DNA from: Cohaesibacteraceae bacterium
Lineage (GTDB): Bacteria; Pseudomonadota; Alphaproteobacteria; Rhizobiales; Cohaesibacteraceae
Assembly: GCA_016764535.1 (NCBI GenBank)
Contig: JAESRR010000030.1
Coordinates: 7,408-16,190 of the forward strand
Direction: 5' to 3'
DNA: 8,783 nucleotides
Positions 1 through 6,883 of the stretch are shown here, one piece after another. Numbering within the stretch: position 1 is the first letter of the stretch; each line of letters opens with the position of its first letter. Both the position numbers and the translations under genes were made by a program. The notes beneath the pieces are model-generated. The model did not search any database. It was not told the DNA's origin and saw only the letters and a list, made by a program, of their open reading frames with translations.

Positions 1-501
1 AAGCTTACGCAGCTATCTCATAAAGCAAAAATTTTCAGAGTTAATCGTGATCTCAGATTTTCCAAAGACAAAACCCCCTACAACACCCATATACATATTT
101 CCTTCACTCCGGAAATTACAGGTGTTTCAAAACCATGTTGGTTTTTCGGTCTGAATACAAACAAGGTAACGCTCGGCGCAGGGATATTCGGGTTTGATGC
201 TTTGTTGCTGGATACATGGAGAAGCACGGTGGCCGGACCGAAAGGATCTGAACTTGCAAAAATTATTGGTTCATTGATTAACGAGGGCTCAACAATGCAT
301 GATCCAGAATTGAAGCGTGTTCCGGCTGGATTTGCCAAGGAACACAAACAGGTAAGTCTGCTTAGAAGAAAAAGCCTGTCGATCTGGAGTGAAACAGCCC
401 ATACAGATAAAGTAACTGAACCTGATTATTTAGATCAGTGCGAACAGCAATTTGCAACATTTCTACCCGTTACAAAATGGCTGCTAGAATTAAATCGCTA
501 A
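1..501 (+). CDS. DUF2461 (TIGR02453 family) protein, 5'-truncated by window edge
   Basis: The reading frame is open from base 1 to the TAA at 499-501, giving 166 visible residues. The family is usually about 220 residues, so roughly the first quarter lies outside the window. Residues 11-30 read IFRVNRDLRFSKDKTPYNTH, the conserved DUF2461 motif (family form FRIYRDxRFSKDKTPYKTH). The later LKRVPAGFAKEHKQVSLLRRKSL stretch matches the family pattern of a Pro-x-Gly-Phe segment followed by a basic Leu-Leu-x-Lys-Lys. An ATG at 202 in the same frame is internal, because the diagnostic motif lies upstream of it. The biochemical role of this family is not established and nothing nearby assigns one. It converges on ada and shares bases 498-501 with it. 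Family membership is fairly sure; function is unknown. Confidence 0.8.
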   Translation, partial: KLTQLSHKAKIFRVNRDLRFSKDKTPYNTHIHISFTPEITGVSKPCWFFGLNTNKVTLGAGIFGFDALLLDTWRSTVAGPKGSELAKIIGSLINEGSTMHDPELKRVPAGFAKEHKQVSLLRRKSLSIWSETAHTDKVTEPDYLDQCEQQFATFLPVTKWLLELNR

Positions 502-1583
502 CCGAGCGCTGCCTCTTCAGCCAATAGCTCCCTTTTGCGTTCAACACCCCAACGATAACCTGACAACGAGCCATCATTTCGAACAACCCGATGGCATGGA
601 ATTGCCAATGCCAGTTTGTTTGCAGCACATGCTCCGGCGACTGCCCTGACAGCCTTTGGATTGCCAATTGCAGCAGCAACCTCGGAGTAACTTAATACAC
701 TGCCTGCCGGTATTGAGCGAAGCACATCCCATACTTTTTGCTGAAAGGCGGTCCCGCGAATATCCAGACTAATGTCAAGTTTGCTCCCCGGTGCATCAAC
801 AAATGCTATTACAGCAGCGATGGTTATTTCGTATTGTTTTTCCCCACCAATGAGTTCGGCGTTCGGGAAACGATCCTGCAACTCAAAAACCAGACTATCC
901 GGGTCATCTCCCAGCTCAATTGAACAAACACCTATATCAGAAGATGCAACCAGAATGGATCCAAGGTGGCATTCACCGACAGCAAATCTTATTTGAATAT
1001 CTTTGCCACCGTCTCTAAATGAAGTTGGCTTCATACCCAGCCTTGAGGCAGCTTCTTCATAAAAACGACTACTGGCATTATACCCGGCGCCGTACAGTGC
1101 GCCTGTGACGGATTGCTCTTCGTGCAAACCAGCCCGAACCCGTTTGGCTCTCAGGGCTTTGGAATAAGCCTTGGGCGTTACCCCGGTTGCGGTCTTGAAA
1201 ATGCGATGAAAATGAAATTTGCTAACGCCAACAGCTTTAGCCAGAGCTTCCAGCCCGGGAGGCGTCTCTGCTTCCGCAATAAGGCGACAAGCTTGCTCCA
1301 CCAATATCGATTGTTGCTTCTCCAACGAGAAGTTGTTGGGTTTGCAACGCTTACAGGCACGGTATCCTTCTTTTTCCGCTAATTTACAATTTTTGACAAA
1401 TTCCACATTCTCACGCAATGCGAGGCGTGAAGGACAAGACGGACGACAATAAATTCCTGTTGTTCTCACGCAATAAACAAACACACCATCCAGGCCTGCT
1501 TCTTTTTGCGTAACAGCTCGCCACATTTCATCCTGCGATAATTTCAATATGCCAGATCCGATTAATGTCGGTGTTTGTTTCAT
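498..1583 (-). CDS. ada: Ada: methylphosphotriester / O6-methylguanine-DNA methyltransferase and transcriptional activator
   Basis: A 361-residue, full-length Ada protein (E. coli Ada is 354). It moves methyl groups from damaged DNA to its own cysteines. N-terminal methylation turns it into an activator of the adaptive alkylation response. The N-terminal zinc domain has Cys46, Cys50, Cys77 and Cys80 in TGIYCRPSCPSR and ACKRCKP, equivalent to E. coli Cys38/42/69/72, with Cys46 the phosphotriester acceptor. An AraC-type helix-turn-helix spans about residues 90-190 (GLEALAKAVGVSKFHFHRIF). The C-terminal methyltransferase domain carries RGTAFQQKVW, the KAVRAVAGACAANKLA stretch and the active-site IPCHRVV with Cys330, then SGYRWG. 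The ATG at 1581-1583 is preferred because it keeps the N-terminal helix; Met20 (1524-1526) has a better ribosome site (AGGA four bases upstream) and is an alternative. The upstream Ada box suggests autoregulation. Confidence 0.97.
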   Translation of the reverse strand: MKQTPTLIGSGILKLSQDEMWRAVTQKEAGLDGVFVYCVRTTGIYCRPSCPSRLALRENVEFVKNCKLAEKEGYRACKRCKPNNFSLEKQQSILVEQACRLIAEAETPPGLEALAKAVGVSKFHFHRIFKTATGVTPKAYSKALRAKRVRAGLHEEQSVTGALYGAGYNASSRFYEEAASRLGMKPTSFRDGGKDIQIRFAVGECHLGSILVASSDIGVCSIELGDDPDSLVFELQDRFPNAELIGGEKQYEITIAAVIAFVDAPGSKLDISLDIRGTAFQQKVWDVLRSIPAGSVLSYSEVAAAIGNPKAVRAVAGACAANKLALAIPCHRVVRNDGSLSGYRWGVERKRELLAEEAALG

Positions 1584-1636
1584 AATTACTGTTCACTTCG
1601 AAAAGTTTTTATCAATGACTTCAAAATGAACGATTG

Positions 1637-1672
1637 ATGATAGATGAAAAACCCGGTTCTTGCTTTCAAATT
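1637..1672 (-). promoter_or_regulatory. Candidate Ada box and -10 element of the ada promoter
   Basis: On the minus strand, bases 1672-1660 read AATTTGAAAGCAA, which is AAT-N6-GCAA. This is the spacing of the two Ada contact blocks in the E. coli ada operator (AATTAAAGCGCAA). It lies 77 bp upstream of the ada start. Seventeen bases further toward ada is TATCAT (1642-1637), a fair -10 element, so the box would overlap the -35 region, where a methylated Ada activator is expected to bind. No good consensus -35 is seen, which fits an activator-dependent promoter. The motif match is seen directly; binding and autoregulation are inferred from the E. coli precedent. Confidence 0.5.
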
Positions 1673-1678
1673 CGAGGT

Positions 1679-1708
1679 ACTGGTGTGTTTGGTTCAAACC
1701 AGTTTTTT
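1679..1708 (+). promoter_or_regulatory. Hairpin and dyad in the gap between ada and the SDR fragment
   Basis: The plus strand carries ACTGG (1679-1683) and CCAGT (1699-1703), with TTTG/CAAA pairing inside, followed by six T residues ending at 1708. The core is also a near-perfect dyad, TGGTT-CA-AACCA (1690-1701). In form it resembles a rho-independent terminator, but no plus-strand gene lies upstream for it to end. It may instead be an operator for either divergent gene, or a remnant. Confidence 0.3.
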
Positions 1709-1786
1709 AAACATCGACAGCAAGAAACGGATGTCGACCAACTTAGAGGCCAGATAAGTCCATAGCTCTCAACAAAGGAGTCTGGA

Positions 1787-2257
1787 ATGATCAATCTTAA
1801 GAACAAAACTGCCTTGATTACTGGTGCAAGCAGCGGCATTGGACGAAGTACAGCCTTACTGATGGCACAGCTTGGTGCAAATCTGGTCCCTGGTGTGAGA
1901 AGAGCGGCTTTACTTGATACACTTGTATCGGAAATTCAGACAATTGGCGGGCAAGCTGTTGCTCTGAACGGTGATGTTTGTAACGAATTATATTCAAAAC
2001 AGTTGGTCGAGCTGGCACAAACCAAATATGGACAACTTGATAATGCATTCAACAACGCCAGTATTCTTGGTGAAATGGGTAATAATGAAATCATTTCAAA
2101 CAGGGGCTGGAACGATACATTACAGACTGACAGAATCCCGGTTTCAAATCCGGGGTTTAATTCGACGGCGCAAATTCTGTCCACCATTCCTGATAACATA
2201 TATTCAATCGTTAACGAGTGTTACACCATGCTTGCTCAACGAGACTTTTACAGATGA
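1787..2257 (+). pseudogene. Short-chain dehydrogenase/reductase (SDR), 3'-truncated fragment
   Basis: The first 114 or so residues are a typical classical SDR: nucleotide-binding TGASSGIG (residues 13-20), a GDV acid motif near residues 62-64 (LNGDV), and NNAS (89-92) in place of the usual NNAG. A good Shine-Dalgarno AAGGAG (1775-1780) lies six bases before the ATG. The SDR similarity ends about where GWNDTLQTN would continue into the next helix. The last 40 codons match no SDR region, and the catalytic Ser and Tyr-x-x-x-Lys are missing, as is more than half of a normal 250-residue protein. The tail crosses the inverted repeat at 2129-2181 and overlaps antisense the last 54 bases of the ATPase gene. 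The intact start and sharp loss of homology point to a deletion or rearrangement, not gradual decay. The original substrate cannot be told. Confidence 0.8.
2129..2181. repeat. Nested inverted repeat at the SDR breakpoint, downstream of the ABC operon
   Basis: GACAGAAT (2129-2136) and ATTCTGTC (2174-2181) are perfect 8-bp inverted repeats. Between them CCCGG (2137-2141) pairs with CCGGG (2150-2154) around an 8-base loop. The inner stem can instead extend to nine pairs, GAATCCCGG with CCGGGGTTT, including two G-T pairs. The right arm is followed by CACCA. The structure starts 22 bp past the ATPase stop codon (minus strand) and sits where SDR homology is lost. No T-run follows on either strand, so it is not a textbook rho-independent terminator, although it could protect the operon's 3' end. 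It is too short and lacks the arms for a tRNA. Confidence 0.55.
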
Positions 2258-3274
2258 ATTTATCGCAAATGGAGAATAAACGTCACTGTTGATAACAAAC
2301 AATTCTCCAAGCTCAGTCAAGATCGTATATTCCATATGGCCCCCAAGGTAGGTTGCCTTGGAAATTGTACCATCAAGGCCCCCTCCCGTCATATCAACCG
2401 AAATCAAAATCGACGCGGGACGGATAGCAATATGTGCTCCTCCCAATCCCATTCCACGGTGATCCAGTTTAATATTCAGCGAGCCAACGGTTATTTGAGC
2501 TATTGGACCATCAATTGATGTGATTTCGACTTCAAGAAGATTTGCATCTCCGATAAAATCAGCAACAAAAAGATTTTCAGGACAACTATACAGATCCCGG
2601 GGAGCACCTTCCTGTGCAATCACCGCATTTTTCATGACAATTATTCGATCGGATACCGCTAACGCCTCTTCCTGATCATGAGTGACATAAACGACAGTCA
2701 AGCCAAGATTGCGTTGAATATCCCGGATTTCTTCCCGAACTTTTCTGCGTAATTTAGCATCAAGATTTGATAAAGGCTCATCAAACAAAAGAACCTGTGG
2801 TTCCAATACAAGAGCACGCGCTACAGCAACACGTTGTTGTTGTCCGCCGGATAATTCGCTCGGTAATCGATCCATATATCCTTCAAGACCAACCAGCTTT
2901 AGCCCATCATTTGCTTTATCCTGTGCTACAGATTTTTTAACTCCGCTTACATTTAATCCATAGGCTACATTCTCGCCAACTGTCATATGTGGAAACAGCG
3001 CGTAGGATTGAAACACCATACTCACATCACGGTCAGTTGCAGGAAGTTTTGTGACATTGACATCGCCGATGGTAATGTTGCCACTGTTGACCATTTCAAG
3101 CCCGGCAATCATGCGCAGAGTTGTTGTTTTGCCACAGCCCGAAGGTCCAAGCAGCGTCACCAGCGAACCCGCCTTGATCAAAAACGATACATCATCAACA
3201 GCAACAATATCCTGACCATATATTTTGGTTACATTATGAAAACGTACCGACGCTGCATTTCCCTGAATACTCAT
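2204..3274 (-). CDS. ABC transporter ATP-binding protein (FbpC/AfuC/PotA-type)
   Basis: A 356-residue ATPase that powers the importer encoded just upstream. All ATPase motifs are present: Walker A GPSGCGKT (43-50), Q-loop Gln89 in MVFQSYALFPHM, signature LSGGQ (141-145), Walker B VLLFDEP (161-167) with catalytic Glu166, D-loop SNLD (169-172), and switch His199 in VTHD. A C-terminal TOBE-like regulatory domain follows from about residue 270. The length is normal for the iron/polyamine/sugar-phosphate CUT1-like ATPases. The ATG overlaps the permease stop codon as ATGA (3271-3274), and AAGGAAAG (3281-3288) lies six bases upstream, so the two are translationally coupled. Sequence alone does not fix the substrate; see the binding protein. 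The last 54 bases overlap antisense the SDR fragment. Confidence 0.95.
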   Translation of the reverse strand: MSIQGNAASVRFHNVTKIYGQDIVAVDDVSFLIKAGSLVTLLGPSGCGKTTTLRMIAGLEMVNSGNITIGDVNVTKLPATDRDVSMVFQSYALFPHMTVGENVAYGLNVSGVKKSVAQDKANDGLKLVGLEGYMDRLPSELSGGQQQRVAVARALVLEPQVLLFDEPLSNLDAKLRRKVREEIRDIQRNLGLTVVYVTHDQEEALAVSDRIIVMKNAVIAQEGAPRDLYSCPENLFVADFIGDANLLEVEITSIDGPIAQITVGSLNIKLDHRGMGLGGAHIAIRPASILISVDMTGGGLDGTISKATYLGGHMEYTILTELGELFVINSDVYSPFAINSSVKVSLSKHGVTLVND

Positions 3275-5487
3275 GCAATACTTTCCTTGAACCCTGTCGA
3301 TGTTTTTGTCTTTGGTAAGGTTTTTCGTCGTGTTGCTTTTCGGTCGCTAACAAAAAATTGAAATAGTAATACTGCACTGAGCATAACCAGAATAAGGATG
3401 GAACAATATGCGATTGCCAGCCCGTAATCATTGTTTTCAACGCGGCCGATAATGTAGCTGGTTGCCATGTTATATTCAGCGCTAACAAGGAATATAACCG
3501 CGCTGATAGCTGTCATCGCACGTACAAAGCTGTAAACAAGCGCTGCGAGTATGGCTGGGCGCAACAACGGCAGAATAATCTTTCGAAACGTATAAAAACT
3601 GGTTGCCCCCAATGTGAGTGAAGCCTCGTCAAGGCTTTTGTCCAATTGGGACATTGCCGCAACTCCGGCTCGCACGCCGACCGGCATATTTCTGAATATG
3701 AAGCACAGTACAAGGATTGCGGCTGTTCCGGTTAACTCGATCGGAGGAACGTTGAAAGCCAGAATATAGCTCACTCCAATGACTGTACCTGGTATGGCAA
3801 AGCTGAGCATGGTTCCAAATTCAAACACATCGTGCCCCCGAAATTTTTGACGTACGAGAATATAAGCCGTCAATAGCCCCAGGCCTGCCGTCAGGGGGGC
3901 AGCAACCGTTGCTATGGTGATGGTTGTCCAGAATGAGTTCCAGGCTGATCCGGTCCAAAGAAATCCATCTTCAGTAATTTCAATGGAAAATGCCGTGATG
4001 TAATGCTTGAAAGTGAGCGAGTGATCCAGTCCCCATATTTCCACGAACCCTCCAAACATAATCATGCAATAAATTACCAGAGTGAAAACTGTCCAACCGG
4101 CAGCAACAGAATAAATCGGCCATTTTACGCGATCAGGAAGAATTGAATGGAACCCTGCGTCTCCTTTGCCGGTGACTGTTGTGTATGATTTTTTTCCAAG
4201 CCAGCGACGTTGAATGAAAAAAGCTGAAAGTGTGAATCCCAAAAGGACAAGTGCCAGCACGCCTGCCTGTCCCTGATCATTCTGAGCGCCAACAATGGCA
4301 AAGAAAATCTCGGTCGACAAAACATCGTAGTCCCCGCCCAGAACCAGCGGATTACCAAAATCTGCCATGCTTTCGATAAATCCAAGCAAAAACGCATTGG
4401 CAAGACCGGGCCGCATTAATGGCAGGGAAATAGTTGTGAATGTCTTCCATCGGTTGGCTCGCAATGTCTGTGCTGCTTCTTCCACCGATGGATTGATACC
4501 TTCTACAACACCAATCATCACCAGAAAAGCAATCGGGGTGAAAGCCAGCAATTGTGCCAACAAAATACCCGGCATGCCATACAGCCAGCGCCCTGGAACA
4601 AGACCAAACAGATCTGCAACAAACTGCGTCACAACACCGGAAACACCGAACAACAATATCAGTGAAAGACCGATAACAAATGGCGGGGTTATAATCGGCA
4701 ATACAGTCAGAGCCCGAAGAAGTTTTCTATGTTTAAACCCGGAACGGGTTGCCACAAGTGCAAATACCAATCCCAGTGCCGTCGTTGTTACACCCACCAC
4801 TATCGCTAAAAACAAAGAATTCCATGCGACACCGCAACCCACATTGCTGGTCAGGCAACCAAGTCCCCAAATTTTGAAATGAGATATTTTGGTCGTGAAT
4901 GACAAAAGGGAAAAGAGGCCCTCATCATTCTGCAAGGCACTTAACATGATGCGAGAGACTGGAAAGAAAATAAACATGCCAACGATGGCGACGATCAACC
5001 CAATGCTGCTGACAACAAAGACATCGCCGTTAATAACACCCCGGGCAGCGATACCCTGTGTAATCATGAACAGGAAAGATGCTGAAACCAGTAAACCTCC
5101 ATAACCAACACCATATTGACGGTCTATAACACCGTACCAGGTCTCAAGAACCTGAAATTCCCAACCTGCAATACCAATGGTGAAAGCCTGTAACAGCAGA
5201 TACCCAAGACCGCCCGTGCCGGAAACCAACAATATCAGTGAATAAAGAGGGTCCGATTTTGCCCGTCCCCAAACAGCCAGGGGCAGTAATAGAAAAAGAG
5301 GAAATGGCGAGAGCCAAAACTTCCCCCCTTCCATTATCTGCGCCCATGCCGGACCATAATCCGTGTCGAGCGGATAACCATCAAGGAGCCACTCCAGTCC
5401 CCAAAATCCATCTTCGATGACATACCATGGCAGGATCATAAATCCGACCCAGCCGATAATCATCCAAAGCAAAACAGTTCGGTTCAT
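3271..5487 (-). CDS. ABC transporter permease, two fused transmembrane domains (FbpB/AfuB-like)
   Basis: A 738-residue inner-membrane permease with two binding-protein-dependent transport domains in one chain. The first domain covers roughly residues 220-430, with its EAA loop at about 337-360 (VEEAAQTLRANRWKTF, then LPLMRPGLANAF). The second covers about 515-715, with its EAA loop at about 620-643 (LDEASLTLGATSFYTF, then LPLLRPAILAAL). These loops dock on the ATPase. Before domain 1 is an extension of roughly 200 residues with about five hydrophobic segments (near 5-25, 61-75, 82-100, 130-147 and 157-178), not part of the core fold. The start lies 30 bases after the binding-protein stop codon with only a weak GGAT as ribosome site. 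The 3' end overlaps the ATPase start by four bases. With one ATPase gene and one fused permease, the complex is likely one permease chain plus two ATPase subunits. Confidence 0.93.
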   Translation of the reverse strand: MNRTVLLWMIIGWVGFMILPWYVIEDGFWGLEWLLDGYPLDTDYGPAWAQIMEGGKFWLSPFPLFLLLPLAVWGRAKSDPLYSLILLVSGTGGLGYLLLQAFTIGIAGWEFQVLETWYGVIDRQYGVGYGGLLVSASFLFMITQGIAARGVINGDVFVVSSIGLIVAIVGMFIFFPVSRIMLSALQNDEGLFSLLSFTTKISHFKIWGLGCLTSNVGCGVAWNSLFLAIVVGVTTTALGLVFALVATRSGFKHRKLLRALTVLPIITPPFVIGLSLILLFGVSGVVTQFVADLFGLVPGRWLYGMPGILLAQLLAFTPIAFLVMIGVVEGINPSVEEAAQTLRANRWKTFTTISLPLMRPGLANAFLLGFIESMADFGNPLVLGGDYDVLSTEIFFAIVGAQNDQGQAGVLALVLLGFTLSAFFIQRRWLGKKSYTTVTGKGDAGFHSILPDRVKWPIYSVAAGWTVFTLVIYCMIMFGGFVEIWGLDHSLTFKHYITAFSIEITEDGFLWTGSAWNSFWTTITIATVAAPLTAGLGLLTAYILVRQKFRGHDVFEFGTMLSFAIPGTVIGVSYILAFNVPPIELTGTAAILVLCFIFRNMPVGVRAGVAAMSQLDKSLDEASLTLGATSFYTFRKIILPLLRPAILAALVYSFVRAMTAISAVIFLVSAEYNMATSYIIGRVENNDYGLAIAYCSILILVMLSAVLLFQFFVSDRKATRRKTLPKTKTSTGFKESIA

Positions 5488-5517
5488 GGAGTGATCCGTA
5501 TACTCAATTGGTTACGC

Positions 5518-6555
5518 TTATTTGGCCAGTGTTTTGACTTCATCATCCCACTTTTTAAGCAGGCGTTTGCGTTCGGCCGAGCTACCATATTTTCCAAAAT
5601 CATAATTGATTAATTTGATACTGGAGAGTGATGGTGCTTTTGAAGATGTTTTGGCACCCATATTGGACGGAACCTGAAATGCCTTCACTTCCAACGCGCG
5701 GGATTGAACATCGGCACGCAGCGCGTAATCATAAAACATCTGCGCTTCCTTGAGATTCCGGGCTCCCTTGATCAGGCTCATGGATCCGATTTCGTATCCG
5801 GTACCTTCACACGGGGCAACTGAAACAATAGGGAAACCCTTCACTGCCTGCTTCACAGCATCATGCAGGAATACAATCCCGATTGTATTTTCACCACGGG
5901 CGGCAGCTTTGATCGGTGCTGAACCAGATTTGGTATACTGGTTGATGTTTTTATGAAGGCCTTTCATAAACTCAAAGCCTTCTTCCTCGCCAAACAACTG
6001 CACGATTGTTGCAAGAGTTGTATAGGCAGTACCCGAAGAATTTGGATTGGCCATCTGCACATGACCCTTGTATTCCGGCTTTAGAAGATCTTTCCAACAG
6101 GCTGGAACCGGTAAGTTATTTTTGGCAAGCAAGTCCGAATTGTAGCCATAACCCAAAGCACCGGAGTATATTCCGATTGTTTTATCATCTGCCGACTTCG
6201 CCTGGCTTAGAGACCAGTCATTTAATTCACCGCGCAATGAAGAAACATACGAAACTGTGAGACCTTCTTCTGCGGCCTGCAAATGCGGATCGCCGGTACC
6301 ACCCCACCACACGTCACCTTTTGGATTGCGGGACTCTGCCTTGATTTGCGCAAAGGTTTCTCCGGAGCTCTTGCGGCTCATGTTGACTTTGATGCCGGTT
6401 TCTTTTTCAAAACCTTTTGCCATCAACTGGCACCAGTCTTCCTGCGCACTGCAATAGTAATTCAATTTCCCTTTGGCTGCGACCGAACCGGTGCTCAGCC
6501 CCAAAGCAGTAACTGCGCCCAAAGCGGTTGATAGTAACAATACTGAGTATTTCAT
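5518..6555 (-). CDS. Periplasmic substrate-binding protein of the ABC importer, AfuA-like (labelled Fe3+ family, probably sugar phosphate)
   Basis: A 345-residue periplasmic binding protein of the COG1840/FbpA-AfuA group. I chose the Met at 6553-6555, not an upstream ATG at 6600, because it gives a clean signal peptide (MKYS, hydrophobic core, VAA at 25-27, then mature KGKLNYYCSAQEDWCQ) and has GGAGGA eight bases upstream. Family blocks: SSGETFAQIKAE (63-74), WWGGTGDPHLQAAEEG (83-98), NPNSSGTAY (170-178), GSAPIKAAARGE (211-222). Where ferric-binding FbpA has the Tyr-Tyr iron ligands, this protein has His231-Asp232 in VFLHDAV, with Glu255 in YEIGS; mature numbering is about H204, D205, E228. 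This resembles the sugar-phosphate-binding AfuA of Actinobacillus as I recall it. Cys35, Cys42, Cys153 and Cys249 could form disulfides. First gene of the operon. Family sure; substrate inferred. Confidence 0.92.
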   Translation of the reverse strand: MKYSVLLLSTALGAVTALGLSTGSVAAKGKLNYYCSAQEDWCQLMAKGFEKETGIKVNMSRKSSGETFAQIKAESRNPKGDVWWGGTGDPHLQAAEEGLTVSYVSSLRGELNDWSLSQAKSADDKTIGIYSGALGYGYNSDLLAKNNLPVPACWKDLLKPEYKGHVQMANPNSSGTAYTTLATIVQLFGEEEGFEFMKGLHKNINQYTKSGSAPIKAAARGENTIGIVFLHDAVKQAVKGFPIVSVAPCEGTGYEIGSMSLIKGARNLKEAQMFYDYALRADVQSRALEVKAFQVPSNMGAKTSSKAPSLSSIKLINYDFGKYGSSAERKRLLKKWDDEVKTLAK

Positions 6556-6563
6556 TATGCACT

Positions 6564-6569
6564 TCCTCC
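6564..6569 (-). promoter_or_regulatory. Ribosome binding site deciding the binding-protein start
   Basis: On the minus strand GGAGGA ends eight bases before the ATG at 6555. It is the strongest ribosome site in the operon and supports the shorter start over the in-frame ATG at 6600, which would bury the signal peptide behind 15 residues. Confidence 0.8.
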
Positions 6570-6625
6570 CAAAAAGCCGGGTAGATGAAATCTCCTCCAT
6601 CCTGTCTCGGCAACATAACTCCTAT

Positions 6626-6653
6626 GGTATAGTTTCACCAAAGAACGCAACAA
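6626..6653 (-). promoter_or_regulatory. Candidate sigma70 promoter of the ABC operon
   Basis: On the minus strand TTGTTG (6653-6648) and TATACC (6631-6626) are separated by 16 bases and lie about 70 bases before the binding-protein start, giving a leader of some 60 bases. The elements match consensus only partly. Just upstream, AATTC (6661-6665) and GAATT (6672-6676) form a 5-bp dyad with a 6-base spacer that could be an operator; such short dyads also arise by chance. Confidence 0.3.
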
Positions 6654-6883
6654 ATGCAAGAATTCACTTTCGAATTGTTTCAAATAATTTCATAACGCCG
6701 GGTAATCATCACATAATCAGTAACAATAGGAATATATACAGCGCCAAAGCTGTACCGAAACGGAACAATAAATGTGTAAAAAAAACAACTTCATCGGTTT
6801 TGATGAGGAATCGCACATCCATACTGAAATGGGTTCGGTTGCCGGTCGTGTTCCGTGTGGGCAAAAAAACTGAACTCACCACA
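6654..6883. other. Non-coding stretch between the ABC operon and the dehydratase remnant
   Basis: An AT-rich stretch. A plus-strand frame stays open across it (6473-7030), but its first third is the antisense of the binding-protein signal peptide and the translation is low-complexity and resembles nothing I recognise, so I do not call it a gene. The frame beginning near 6790 reads plausibly as protein (GFDEESHIHTEMGSVAG) up to a run of seven A residues at 6863-6869. It may be more of the degraded dehydratase gene downstream, but I cannot align it to that family. Confidence 0.4.

Noticed and set aside
1..6. The window begins exactly with a HindIII site (AAGCTT).
   Set aside because: It may reflect a clone end but could be chance; it says nothing about biology.
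2129..2186. tRNA-like look of the inverted repeat ending in CACCA.
   Set aside because: Only 37 bases lie between the outer arms, there is no anticodon arm, and the loop is 8 bases, not the 7 of a T arm.
4367..4882. Plus-strand open frame of 171 codons inside the permease gene.
   Set aside because: It is fully antisense to conserved permease sequence including the first EAA loop, and is a typical codon-bias shadow.
5518..6600. Longer binding-protein start at 6600.
   Set aside because: It would put 15 polar residues before the signal peptide, and the ribosome site favours the start at 6555.
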